Shown piece by piece: positions 21,941-35,159 of a stretch of 64,000 nucleotides of DNA. The notes under the pieces were generated by a model, which did no database searches, was not told the origin of the DNA, and was given only the letters and a program-made list of their open reading frames with translations. The stretch's first letter is position 1. The number at the start of each line of letters is the position of its first letter. The translations under genes and the position numbers were made by a program. The stretch comes from Isoetes taiwanensis (Eukaryota; Streptophyta; Lycopodiopsida; Isoetales; Isoetaceae): assembly GCA_021234155.1 (NCBI GenBank), contig JAJEKV010000111.1, forward strand, positions 938,968 through 1,002,967, read 5' to 3'.

Positions 21941-24900
21941 TTTTCATTGAGATTAAATTCAAAAGTTAACAAAAATATGATTTATAGATCTAAGGGGTGT
22001 CAATTCATATATATTGTCATTTTAATTATTTTGTAACATGGTTATTTCTACATTTCTCATCTAAGTTACAAATCTATAAATAGAAAGCTATGCTTTTAAA
22101 TGCTTTGCAAAAAAGAAGGAAAAGAAAACATTGCAATATCTTTGAATGATATTTGGCCTTATTAGGTAAAAAGTGAAAAGTTGATATTATATTATAAACC
22201 ATAGAAAACAAAATCCGATGTTGTAGGCAAAAGTTGAAAAACATGTAAAGCTATCGTGCAACTTTTATTTCTTATATTTTATTAAAAAAAATAGATAAAT
22301 ATTAACATGTAACTTTTTATACCCTATATAAAGATTTCACATCCCTTAGCACATGTTGATGACAGAGGCTACACTCTAACCATTTTTTGACAGTACTATA
22401 ATTGTATGGACCTATATACTAAGAAATTAATCGGTGACATTACAGTTGTACGGGGCTACATAGAGGCTGCCTATTAAGAAATTAATCAACAGTCATTGGG
22501 AAGACAACCTATAAGAGTTGAGCTTCAACTCTTTTGCTTGATCTTATTGGATTTTCTTTGAACAACATTGTACCCCTTTTATTCTTGTCTATTCGTGTTC
22601 CAGCTCTCATTTTAAATCTTTATATAACAACAAAGGGTATGTTGCAAACCGCATATTACGGAGCAGATATTTCCTTAGGCCAATAGCATGGCATTGCCAG
22701 CATCCATCTGGAAGTCATAAGGCCCATAGTATTATTCTGGCTCAACATTCCAAAACTTCCAAAACTACGCACCCCAGGGGATTCGCCTATATCTATTTTG
22801 CATATGCCATCTGTGTTCCCGGGGTCATACATAAACCCTCATCTATCACAGTTGGCAATGAAAACCCCTTACCATATGCCCTACTCATTCCTCTACATGC
22901 ATACCCCATTACGTATTTCTACATAGTAATTTTCTTGCACAGATGCACCCCTTATGGTAGATTCGCAAGCCAGTAAATGTTTTTACTTGATTCATCTGGA
23001 TTTTGTGTAGAATAAAGAACTATTTGGAGGTTCTCACTTGGCTTGACCTAGCTTCTATGCTAAAGGGTCTTGTCACATTGAAGACAGTGAACCATTCTTA
23101 CGCTAGAAAACATGGAAGTCTTTAATTCACCATAAAAGCATAACATAGTGGAGCACAAAATATAATAAAATGTAACATTGTTGAATGTTCTAACACATTT
23201 GTGAAGAGGAAGTCATCTAGTATTATTGACCACATGTTCCAACAATCTGTGAGATATTTGTGTGCTTAGATAAAGAATTTGCATTCTATTTTTCCTTCTA
23301 TTAGAAGACAATTGTCTTTTGTAATCGGGCTTCAAATATGCGAAATGCAAGAGCACTTAACATGTCTTGTAGCTCTACACATGTAATGTGCATTTGTTTG
23401 GAGATCCCTTTTCTTTTTCTTTTGTTTCCACACAAAAGTTTGGATTATCTTTACGGAACCACCATTCCACAAACAATATTGAAGTGTTTAGTATTTCATG
23501 AAATGAACATCATCTATCACATAGTAAATGATCTTCTCTTAAGAGCAAACATTGCTACCATAATGCATATTCAATGAAACATATGTGCAAGCTTGAGCAT
23601 GTATTTGAGCAAAGTTAGGGAATAGAAAATACCAACTTCCAAACTTGAAGGTATTGTCAACAGTAATCAAGAGTGGACATATTCACATTGTGTGGCTAAC
23701 AAAAGTTCTCTATAGTCAGATACCAAGCACAAGTATTTTTATAGTACACTTTATTAGGGTACTTTGTGGCATGTGAAAATGTACTGATGGAAAAAGATCT
23801 AGTATTCGCCAAAACATATCTTGAAAAAATCAATGAAATCGTAAGCCATTAAGTCCCAATTAGGTTCCTAAGTTGCACTCGTAATTAGTTTACAATTATG
23901 ATGCCCAAAAAGTATCTACATGTTACTTGAAATTAGGTCCCCTTATCGTAGGGGTTACCTCTAAATGCCAAGTCAATATCGAAATTGAAATCATTCTAAC
24001 CCATACTTAGAGTTAGTTACAATTATTACATTATTTGTTTGTTGAAATTTTACTTCAACAAACAAAGAATAATCATTTATCGACACAATAAGTTATATGG
24101 CAATTTATTTGTTAACGCAATTTCTTTGTGGGGCAAATCTTTTCCAAGTCCAACAACAGCAATAGACAAATCAAGAGAGAACTGGCAAAAGCAAAAACGA
24201 ACCTCCACCTGTTGCTAGATACGACTTAAAGATTTTCTAATGCTGTGCATTGTCTCTAGCTTTCCTGTTACATGCCATAATATGCATCAAGATAGACGAA
24301 GTGCCCATATGTACAAGCCTAGTTCCTAAGTGCCCAATGCTTTCAGGTTGATTCCAGTTCCACTTCACTTCTATTAAGCTTGGATATACAAAAGGTTCAG
24401 CTCGGCTATTAATTGACAGCCACCATTCTGCTATTGCACACCTTGGCTCTCATTAATGGCTAGCCCTTCTTATATGCTTTATCAAGCACCCAGAAACACA
24501 TTATTGCAGATATTGATGAAACTTACCTTAATATGCATTATTGCATCGTAATATTCTCCATCATATTAAGGGTTAAGACCTGCAGTGTCTGTTCTATTCA
24601 AATACAAAGGCTATTACATATCGCTGAGTTCAATGCCATTTATATACAAGATCAAACAAGCTACTTGATGCCATTGCCACATCCTACCATCACAACGGTG
24701 CACGTCACTTTCTCCTATGGGTAATTGATCTCCTTGTGTCGCAAATGGTTCCAAAGTATCAACTTCTCCATTTCAATAGTGTAATGTTATTTCTGGAAAC
24801 ATGGCAGTTTTAAAAAGTCTGATGTGTGTCTTTACCTGGAGCTAGCAAGTAAAGATAGATAAGATCGAATGTCAAAGGAAGTAGATAAGCAGGTTTAAAG

Positions 24901-25524
24901 TTTCTAGCACCAATAGTAAGCACCACAATGGAGAAGGAACAATTCCCTCAAATTTTGGGAAAGCAGCCTCATCCCAGTCTCAACTATTATGTGCGTCCAT
25001 CTTTCAAAAGGCAACGAAGTTGATAGCACTTCTGAAGCATTTTAGTTGATGTGCTTGAGAATTTCCTGGAAGACAGGAAAACTTCACCAAGTACGAAGTT
25101 TACGTCTTTCAACAATTAAAAGTTAACTTTATAACAATATTCAAAATCTACTTCAACTTCTTATGGAACGTGGAAAGCTTCCTTGGCCACATTAGCCAGC
25201 AAAACAATTTTTTGTCTTCATGAAGAAATGAGATATGATATATAATGGAAACTGTAGCAGAAAAGACAAAGCGGCAGGTTCCAACTTGTGTTTTCATAAT
25301 TTAAGAAGCCAAAAGCATAGCACTGTGATGGGGAGCTGTTGAAATTCTGGCCCAAAAAGGTCAATCTTATGCAGCAGACAAATGTAACATGTGCATATAT
25401 CATATGACAGTACAAAAAGTACTTCATTATGTTAAATTACATCCCACTATGCACATTAACATAGGGCTTCAGCATTATAAGGAGAAATACAGCTTATCAG
25501 TTCCCTGGACTCCTCCATGTGACT
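21941..25524. other. Gene-poor AT-rich stretch
   Basis: About 3.6 kb without supported genes. Part of it may be the body of the non-autonomous Helitron whose end lies at 21913. Open frames (for example 23338-23577) lack motifs, and I see no tandem repeats. Confidence 0.35.
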
Positions 25525-28310
25525 CTAAAATGTTTCGGCGCCAGTTTCCTTGTTATCCTCATCCAGGCAAAATATAAGGTCTCCAGGAATCGTCTCATGT
25601 GGAAGAAATAGTAGTAGCCTAACCAACTTGGCAACATCCCTCACAAAGTTAGGCATTAAATAATTGAAATATGCAATGCAATCATGCATGCATGAAGCAA
25701 ATCTTAGGCAGCAGTGGGATGAAAAATGCATAGCCAACATCCTTTACCTGCAACATAGGAGCTTGAAATTTCATACAATCACAGTTCATACAATCACACA
25801 AAGAGCACACGCCCACCATTCTATTTGAAACCTCTAGTTTGACATACATAATGTGCAGTTTAACATGTGTCCAATGATAATGTTGTTGGCACCCAACTTG
25901 CAACACATTAAATAGCGTAGTGGCCATCTTATAGTGCATTTGCCAGTAAAAATCCACCATTCTCTTGCAGAAAGCCTTGATAAAAAGATCTTTAAGATGT
26001 CAATAATTGAAAATCACTCACTATCAGCAAGCTTTCTCAGCATCTGGATAAAATGCCCACTATAGAGTTGAACCATGAGCTGAAAAATCTCAAACCTGTA
26101 ACCACAAGGCCGTCAGAGATATTTAAATCTCAATAATTAAATTTTGAGGGAAAAAGGGCCACCAACTCGGGCATAAATCTTGTCAAAAGGACTGAATGAA
26201 AATTTCATGCAGTAAAATGATTTCCCAACCATAGAATGTTATAAAGCTACCTTGGGAAAAAGCGTGATGAAAAGCAGGGTGCAACATAATCGTAGATATC
26301 TGGCAATTCTGATCCAATTACAACATAATGAGAGAGAGAGATGTATTTTTTACGTCGTAGCAAAAATAACAAAGGATCAAGTTGAGTTCAAGAACCTACT
26401 ATTGTAGATTCCTTTAACGCAACCTTAAGATCTTCGGCAATAAACTGGACATGGTAAAGTGTGAAATCAGCTCATCAGTAATGATACTCTGTGTGAAAAC
26501 AGACAGAGTATCATAAAAACCAACCTTTGTCAACAGTTTGTCAAATCATAATTCCACCACCTTAGTTATCTCCTCATAGCAACAATCCTTGTATTGTTTC
26601 CCATCTGCTTTTGTCCTATCAGCTAGTTGTTCACCAGAAAAATATTGTTGGGTGGTGGTTGAAAGCCTAGAGGGAAAAGAATATGTGGAGCCAAGAAGGA
26701 TTAAAGTATGGAACATGCTCCCAAGGGTTCAATGCAATGCATTAACTTACCGTTTTGCTTCCTTAGAGTTATTTAAACGTGCTATCCCACCTCCTTCAGC
26801 TTCAGCAGCTTGTTTTACTACTTGTTTATTCAAAATTTTCTGCATTTCAATAACCCTGTGTATACAGCTCAGAGAACTACCATTTTTTCACAATAGAAAA
26901 TCCTTGATAATCATACTGCTCTCATTATCTACCCCTCAGAAGTTAGAAAATAGAAAAGAGCTTCTCTACTAACAAAAATTGAGTATAAGGCAACGCAAAA
27001 TGTAAATACCAGAGGGACATGGCTAAAATAAAAACAATCTATCCAACATTGCAGGCCAGCGAGCTTCAATACCCAGTCGTTCTCAGGTTTTTAAAGAGAA
27101 GACTTCATCATACTCAAGTAGCCAGAATCCAAAAAGCATGTTTTTGTCTGCCATAGATGCTCCTCAGCAATGGAAGCATCGGCCCTATAGTGTCCAAAGC
27201 GGTTAACAACCAGGGCTCCTTTTGGTCAGAGTGGGAGCCTCAGACATAAAATAAGAGCATCAACGTAAGTTAATCTTGCTAGATTGTGCGAAATTGGGAT
27301 CAACACAAAAGTGTTAGAATAGATGATAATGTGGGCATGCCATGGATAAAATGAAAATAACCTATCCAGCATTGAAAGCCCAGTGGTAGAGCACCACAAA
27401 CAAGGGTCCTAGCTTCAATACACAACCAATTCATTCTCAGTTTCAAATAGAAGGCTTTAGCATACTCAAGTAGCCAAAATCCAAATAGCATGTTTTTGTC
27501 TGCCGTAACTGAACAGTGAAAAAACAAACCAACAAAATCAATGGCTAAATGGCATAAAATCAATGGCACAAGAATGCCTAACCAATTTCAGGATTAAAGA
27601 CTATGGCCAAAGGTGATCTGCATGCTACAACAATAGAAGGAAGCCAGATCAATGCCCGTGAATAATACCTGCAAGAAAACTTGGCGATCGAGGGCACTCT
27701 CTTCTCTTCCGCTTTGATTGGAATCCTTTTCCACACTACAAAATGGTTTGTAGAGCTGCAAAAATTCTACTCGCCTGGTAAGAAGAGATAAAAGTCATTC
27801 AAATGAACAGTAAGTATCTTTGCTCTCCTATTATCAATGATTGATTCAAGATAACTGCTAAACCAACAGCATCTAAAACCTTATATATTTCATTACCAAA
27901 TCCATCATGTTCTGCTCTTGCGAATACAAATCCACTGCTACAAAACTGTTCTGCAGGCAATATTCTTCGCTGCCAAACATACCGACATTTCAAGAACTCC
28001 GTGAAATCCTGTGAATAACAACAGAGAAATTCATACACTCATTTCATTTTACAACTAAAAAAAACTTTGAAATCGAATTCATACCCTCAGATCTTGCTCC
28101 TGAGTGACTTGAGATCATTTGACAGTGATCCGACCAGAGAAACTTCAATCCCTGTTTTTCGTTCCGGCAAGAAAGAAGGAGGCATGCATGAATGCTGTCA
28201 ACCCAGAAGAATTTATCTGTTGTTCGTAGACAACGAATGCCCGGCAGTACGGAGTAAGATAGAATATCCTAAATCCATGGAGAGTCCCGACAGCACTCCG
28301 CCATCTCTAA
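25525..28310 (-). pseudogene. Decayed multi-exon plant gene, family not named
   Basis: Several minus-strand blocks look like exons of one gene. Block A (28310-28085) starts MAECCRDSPW, soon hits a stop, and later reads KQGLKFLWSDH and SSHSGARSE. Block B (28012-27826, after a TTATTCACAG acceptor) reads DFTEFLKCRYVWQRR, AEHDGFGNEIYKVLDAVGLA and VILNQSLIIGE. Block C (27775-27671, bounded by AG and GT) reads RVEFLQLYKPFCSVEKDS. Block D (26640-26405) reads SGEQLADRTKADGKQYKD, then after a stop and frameshift VQFIAEDLKVALKES. Block E (25720-25525) reads MPNFVRDVAKLV and PHETIPGDLIFCLDEDNKET. The GNEIYK...LNQSLIIG segment recalls plant glycosyltransferase-like proteins that select polysaccharide acceptors, but I cannot name the family. 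Stops, frameshifts and lost splice sites argue for a pseudogene. A roughly 110-base intronic segment is duplicated at 27050-27160 and 27375-27510. Confidence 0.5.
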
Positions 28311-28807
28311 TAAACTTAAGAGGAGAAAATAGTTTTAGGTAAAATTGTTCACTGTCCTTTCGGCAAAATAATAACTAATTATTAAATGGCCCAGAATGAA
28401 AGTTGTGAAACAAAACAAATGAAAGGTCAAGATTGCGCACAAACTATCATAAAACGGCTTTATTATTATAATATAGATGTGCTTCACATATCCAAATTAA
28501 TTTTTATTGCTTTCCCCTTACATCACAAGGCAAGACTTTTTCATTAAATTATTCCGTCATTGGTGCTTCTGACCATTGGGATCCTACTGCACTGTCTAAG
28601 TATTGTTTTATGGCCTACACGCTTCTCTGATATGCGCAGTGCATAGTTGCTCGTAAGATACCCTCTATGTCATAGCCTGCGATATCACAGAAAGGTTGAG
28701 CATATTAGGCACTCCAAGGTTGTTTATTTGTTCTAGATAAACATGTACATGAGTTGCGTATTACATTGGCAATAAATTAGGGTTATGTTTTTTTTTTTTT
28801 CCTACAG

Positions 28808-29796
28808 GCTGATAGCTATTACTGGAGATTCCCTACTTATCTGCTTGAGTGGATGGGAACAAATGTGTTGCTAATTTTTGTACTGGTTGCATGTGATCCT
28901 CTAGTTTTGATTGTGCAAGGGTTTTACTGGAACGTACCTGAGAACAACCTGGTATGTTTCTTTTTTGTCTGCTCATTATGTGTGTCTACGTTTCCATTTT
29001 GATTATTCTTCTTAGTAAAAGAGAGAAAAGGCAGGCGGCACTCATATATGCCATTCAGACAGCAAAAGCAATCTGTGTAAATGCCGGAGATGGTCATGTT
29101 TAAACCAGCCTCACATTTCATGATGGAACAAGCCCTTGAGTTATTTAATTCAAGGGCATGCTCATTACAGCATAGCAATCTGGCTGGATTAATGCAGCAT
29201 ACTTTACTTTTATACGATGTGTTCCTGTTAGAAATTAGTGAGGGGCGGAAGTCCTAGTGGGGGTTCAGTGGTTGAAGTTTTTTTGTCAACTGTTTACTTC
29301 ATCAAACTGCTTCAATTTTTGGTTGTATGGAGGGGTTTAATAAAAAATCTATTCTTCCTTTTTTCTGAGTAGGCTATGGAGCTTCAAGGTTATAAGGACA
29401 ATAACAATAATAATAATAATGTATACTTATGTTATAAAAATCTTATAAGACTGACATTAGGCACTTCTAATTTTTGAACAGGTAAATTGGGTTAGGGAGC
29501 TTTTATCAAGGACTCTTGATGGTGTCTGGCTTAATATTTTCTATTTTACATTTTTTGAATCATATCTCAACATCTCCATATCAGGACATTACAAACCAGA
29601 TTTGCATTTTTCATTTCCTCATGAAAACTGCCTAATGGAATTTGATTTCCAGGTTTCTATAGTAAAAGAAGATATTTTCAATTACTTGCTTACTTCAAAA
29701 CGATGGGCATTACTGGCTTATGTATTATTTGTAATTGTATTTTGGTTCCTCATAGCTAGAACTCTAAAAATGTATGGCCTCATTTGGAAATTTTAG
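28808..29796 (+). CDS. 3' part of an HGSNAT-like (heparan-alpha-glucosaminide N-acetyltransferase-like) gene
   Basis: Two exons encode the C-terminal membrane segments of the plant HGSNAT-like/DUF5009 family, polytopic proteins related to the lysosomal acetyltransferase; the plant substrate is not established. Exon 1 (28808-28951) follows a long T tract and CCTACAG and ends before GTATGT. It reads RFPTYLLEWMGTNVLLIFVL, then QGFYWNVPENNL, matching the family pattern of L..G.NALLVFV, then GWYYESPNNTL. Exon 2 (29482-29796) starts VNWVRELL and ends LLAYVLFVIVFW, then LKMYGLIWKF and TAG, matching the conserved final helix and G-I-Y-W-K-L end. Between VW and the last helix are about 55 extra residues in frame, either a lineage-specific loop or an unspliced intron (a candidate acceptor TTTCCAG lies at 29648-29654). 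No 5' exons were found upstream, so this is probably a truncated copy. Confidence 0.7.
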
Positions 29797-32700
29797 CTAA
29801 CTGAATCTATCATATTTCTAGATAATACGGTCTTTATTATGTATGCTGAGGCCTACACTATCAAGCCATTTATACACCCATTGTTGAATTGTTCTATGTA
29901 ATATGTTTGCCTTGTGATCATGCAAAGGCTTACAGATAGTGTCTGAAAGATGATGCATTATCAATATATTTCCATAGAGTAGCTTGGCTAGATGTTTTAT
30001 AAGCTTCAAACTCAAATTGAACACTTACTAGTCTTTTTGCTGTGACAATATGTTTCTGCACTCAACTGAGCCTTCTCATAACCCGTGTCTAATTTTAGAT
30101 GTGGCACCTTGTGCATCGTGTCAAAATCACCTCACATCAACCAAGCCACTTGGTCACTAAGTAGCTCCTTCCAAGCACCAATTTATTTCTTTGGCAGCAG
30201 GTAGTGTTTGTATAGAGAGGAGCGGCTGCTAACTTCATAGGCCTAGCTCTAAACTATTTTATAGTCCATTGCATCAACAGACTAAACGTGTCCAATTGAA
30301 CCCTTCGACAACTAATTAGATCATGTTTTTTATATACGATCTGATTATAGACCTAGATCAGATAATTCGTCTGGCCTGTGACTTTTGCAAAAAACACCAT
30401 GCTAGATGTGAATGACTTAATGCTGCTGATCTTGCAAGTGTTAAATCACTTAATTTATCAGCATATTTACATGAGTTTGTTATTTTGAGATGGTCTACCT
30501 ACTTGCCTTGTTTCATCTCAGTGTCCCTAATAACAATGAGTCTCATTTTCATTTTTTGTTATCATATACATCACTATGTATTAGGTAATGCATGCCCGGA
30601 AGAGAGATTGCAATATGCAAGTTTCGAGGCGGCTCTACTAGCCGCTCAAGCGCTAGGCTTCCTCCAAAATTATACGTTGGAATCTCTTCAAGGGGTGCAT
30701 AAGCTTGCGTAATAAACGCCTGGGCGAATGACGTATGAAACAAGGCATATGGCTATGGGTTTCCCTTACATGCAATGTCATTGTGGTTGCATTGAGAAAA
30801 TATCGATAAAAAAATATGTAAGACCAGTGAAGGAACAAAGAAAATTTAAGGTGCCTGACCTTTAAAAAACATGGAAAACATTGCCGAACCTTTCAGATCT
30901 TCGCCAACTAACAAAGCAAGCTCAGAAGAAATGCAGGCCTACTTACAAAAAACTTCAAGTGACAAAGCATTGGTTACAAAACATGAAATAACAGAGCCCT
31001 GCTTCAAGTAACAAAACCCTTTGAGCTTGCTTCGTAAATACATGTATATTACATCTCTAGAGAAACACTTTGCCTACAAACAAGTGCTTTTCCATTGTAC
31101 AGAATGAGTACCATTTCTTAATATACACTCCATAGAGGAGGCCACATTCAGTGGGTGAGTTCACGAGAATAGAGGAGCCATCACAAAGTTATTTCAGAGA
31201 GTTAACGTAGGATGCTATAAAAAAATAAAGTTGCGGCTACAAAATGGGTTATGACGAGTTGTTTTTCCTTGCCTGGAAGTTTCGTGATGCAGAGCTGACT
31301 TACGAGGATGGGAGTACAAACTTATCTAATATGGTCAATCCAGTTGTTGACCAGATGCCACAGAGACATAAATTCAAAATTCTATCCATGAAAACACTAA
31401 ACTACTCAGTTACATACACAATTCGATCGAGGGGCACTTGTGGACGGGCTTGTACATGAATATAGGGGAACTATAAATTGATTGTAAGAACATGGTAGGC
31501 ATGTACTTTAATTTAAATATAGATTATTGAATACATAACTTCACGTTTAGATTTAGGCCACCTCACCCTCAAGAACCTGGAGGGCAACCCTCTGTGCACA
31601 GCACCTTGTTAATTTTAGGTAATTTATACAAATGGATAGCATTGCTACATATGACTCTAGGTTGTCCTCCAAAAAATCACATTATGAAAGTTTATAAGGA
31701 TATGAAACCAATGCAAAAAGAAGCTCGTGGAAAGAGCAAAAGACATGGTAAAAAAAAATCAAAAACGATATCTGTACCTGCCCATTACTGGTCCATAGTT
31801 CATTCAAAAATTGATAATATCCTTATGTTAGTCCATTTCAAGTTGAGTTTTGGGACACAAGTAGCTCTTAGACCACTTTGTTCACAAAAAATATTTTTTG
31901 TTCATTATCTTGAAGATTGTACTAGAATAGATAGCATCAATTATAATATATCTTTAATGTTTATTCTAGATTTGTGCCCTAAGGTGTGACTTTACAAAAT
32001 CACATCCTCAAAATATCTCATGCCAAGAAACCAATGCAAAAAGAACCAAGGAAAATATGAAAAGCTTTTACTATAAAAAATCAAGATAGACCGCTATCTG
32101 CAGTCCAGTTGCAGACCATCATTGGTCCAAATGACTGAAAGTTTAAAAATCATTAATGGTGCCACCTTAATCAATTTTGATCTCAACTTTCACATATAAT
32201 TTACTTGTATGATTCTCTATAGGACAAAATTAATTGATTAGGTTGTCTTGCATAATTTAAGGGTAAGGTTAAAGCACAAAAAATTGCGAATTTATAGGGT
32301 ATTTATGACCAATTGAACCTACATGGACTTTCACTTACATCTTTTAAAAATCATGTGATCGAAGCTAAAAAGCCATAGCCCATAGTATCATTCTATGGGG
32401 GAAAATGGATAAGGCTAGTGAGAGATATATGCTCTATACCATTGGTCTCGTGGACCATAAATGGTGATGCGTGCTTATATAAATTAAAACCTTAGAAATA
32501 ACATATTACTTTAACATGCAACTAGAGATTTCTATTGCCAAGAAAGGTTTGCATCCATAAAAAATATAATATACATGAAAGATACATGTAATATTATTCT
32601 ACTTGGATGACAATGCTTTATAGCAGTAACACAGATATGAAGTTTATGCTAGTAAGAAATAAGCAGATTTCATGGTATTTTTTTGAATAAGACCATACAA

Positions 32701-34896
32701 CCTATATAAGAGATTTCTATAATATATCATTTCTCACATTTTGAACTATTTTAAAGGCATATTTGGGGAAAAGTAGTGTCTCTTTCTATGAAACAAAGAA
32801 GCATATATGAAATGTTATGTGGTCTATTTATATATTGTCATGGCTAAACTTCACAACATCCACTTGAATTCATCAATAAACATCACTAACTTAATCATTG
32901 TGGAGTTTTGGACCTATAATTACGGAGTTAACCCAACTTTTTATGCTCTAATGTGTTAATTCAACTGTTGTACATCATGTTTGAATTCCAAAAATTTTAT
33001 AGTTACACCCTAGTTACACTATATGTAAGTTGATAAGAGTTATGTTCTATGTAGATATAAATAGAACGCATCATTTATTACCCACATGGCATTATGGATG
33101 GTTGTTATTGGAGCATTTTAACATATACTTTTGTCCACAATTCTATATAGTAGATTCTTTTAGTAAATATTGAGGTTATCTTATCTCCTCTGTCTTTCTC
33201 TCTGCTCTTTCTTTCTCTCTGTCTATCCTTTCTCTCTTCCCCCAAACTTTACTTATCTTCTTTTTTATCTTCTTTCTATTTTATCTCTCGTATAGTTAGC
33301 AACTCATGGCCACAAGAATTAAATCAAAACTTGTTATAATGAGAGAGAAACAATTCTTGAACCTCAAGCAGCTTTTCTGACCAAAATAGGGTTTAGCGGC
33401 TTCCACCAATGTCAGATGATAGCAAGAAAACATGGGAACATAAAACTCAATGTCTTCTATGATAAATAGGTAAATACCTCCAATTTTAGCAACGTTTAGA
33501 TCACTTTATGCTAGAAATATCAAAGAAAGCAGTTCTAGACTGGTGCAGAAACTGCAAAATTTTCCAATGTTTGAGCAATCACCACAAGGTATATGTAACC
33601 CCATTGGTCTTGAAATTCTCAGAGGTCATTAAGAAACAAGTGAAGACTCGAATGATGGTGGTATATTATAAAATTGAAATTTCTTTCGTGAGTTACATGA
33701 GTTTAAGTGGCAGAGGTCATGTGGGCCAGTTCTGATCCATGGATCAGAAATGGTCCCAGGGACAGGTCTAGTGATAAGAAGCTCTGCTTTTTAAAGCAAT
33801 TTTTTAACCTGCAGAAAGAAATTCAAAAGGTTTTCAAGAAAGGCAGAGGGGCTCAGGACTGGAATAACGAAAGCATTCCATACTAAAAACCATGAGAAGC
33901 CGATCGCAGAAGCAATTGCAGAAGTGATTGCATGTTGGCATCGCTCGATTAAGCTCCTCTATTCAAACCAAGGATCTTCCAATTTGTTACCAAAAATTAA
34001 AAGGAAATTCGCTTGAGGCAGCGGTAAGAAATTTAATCCAAGGACTTGAGCCGATTGCATGTCGCCATTGCTCCTCTAGAAACACCAGATGCATCATAGC
34101 TGCATCTAGACTGTACCTATCTCAACGCTTCTTTGGTAAACTCAGGACCGATGAAGGAGAACAGAGAAAGTTCAAGACCTTCGCTACTTGCTCAGAACCC
34201 AGAAAGGGGAAGCTAAATCTGATGAGAAATATGGGCAACCTTACCTCTGCCGCATTCGACCGGATTTGATGACCAGGCTTTAGTTTTTGGTTGCTCTTGA
34301 AGAAGAGCAGGTCGTTTGGCAGAATAAATTCATAAGCCTGCAAACATTTCCTTCTTGCTGTGACATGGGCTTGCAGAGCTTGCTGTGACAGGGCCTGGAG
34401 ATTTGAAAGCCAACCTGCCAGATTTTTTTTGTTCCTGTTGCTCCCCGAAATTTGCTATGAATTGCCCCAGCTTTGATAAAACAAAAACCCGCACCAATAA
34501 TTTTGTCGAAAATTTATACAGATCAATAGAGGAGCTGGATTATTGCCTCTGTAAGGCGCAAGACAGGCGATGGACGAGAGTGCCAAGATGCCAGTGTCCT
34601 TCAGCCCATACTGTTTTGCCAGAAACAAAATATCGAAAAGGGAACAGAAACTACCGGATTCTTGGTGGAGGAGCCTATGCATCACCGATGATGTAGCTCA
34701 GAATGGACGATGCAGCAGGATCACATCTTGTCGAAACGAGGCCCCTACCAGGCGTCAAAAACGGATGCAACAGTTCGTCCCAAGAAAAAACGTGGCAACA
34801 AAATATTAAAATGGATTGCGGCGCGGAAAAAATCGGGTGGGACAAAAACAATGGAAAATAACAAACTGCATTATATATGTTTAGATAAAATAGGGA
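29797..34896. other. Long gene-poor stretch
   Basis: About 5 kb of AT-rich DNA. A pyrimidine-rich tract (TCTTTCTCTCTG type) lies at 33185-33290. Small open frames at 30485-30712, 31244-31459 and 31594-31989 (the last very Lys-rich) show no known domain and no clear splice context. Overlapping frames on both strands at 33928-34905 are GC-richer than their surroundings and might be a decayed 5' gene region, but I cannot identify it. Confidence 0.35.
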
Positions 34897-34970
34897 TAAA
34901 TGCAACTAAAGTATAATAATTTCATCAATCTATAATTAACTTTTGGTATATACCCATTAGTAGTATAATC
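34897..34970. repeat. Second copy of the dispersed repeat at 16993
   Basis: GCAACTAAAGTATAATAATT through CCCATTAGTAGTATA, about 70 bases, matches 16993-17062 with only a few substitutions. The GC-rich GGCCGCCGCG extension of the first copy is missing. Confidence 0.8.
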
Positions 34971-35159
34971 TTCTAATTTGATTTTATCCTATGGTACGCA
35001 TGCTTTGTTGTACAAAAATCTCTGGTCATTCTATCATGCATTAAGTTTTCATACCCTCATTTTTTCTGCATCTAACACATGAGCACGATCCAAACTCACG
35101 ATTTGGAATTGGAAAGAAGTGTAACATTGTGTGCATTAGTTTCCTTCCCCTTGACTCCC

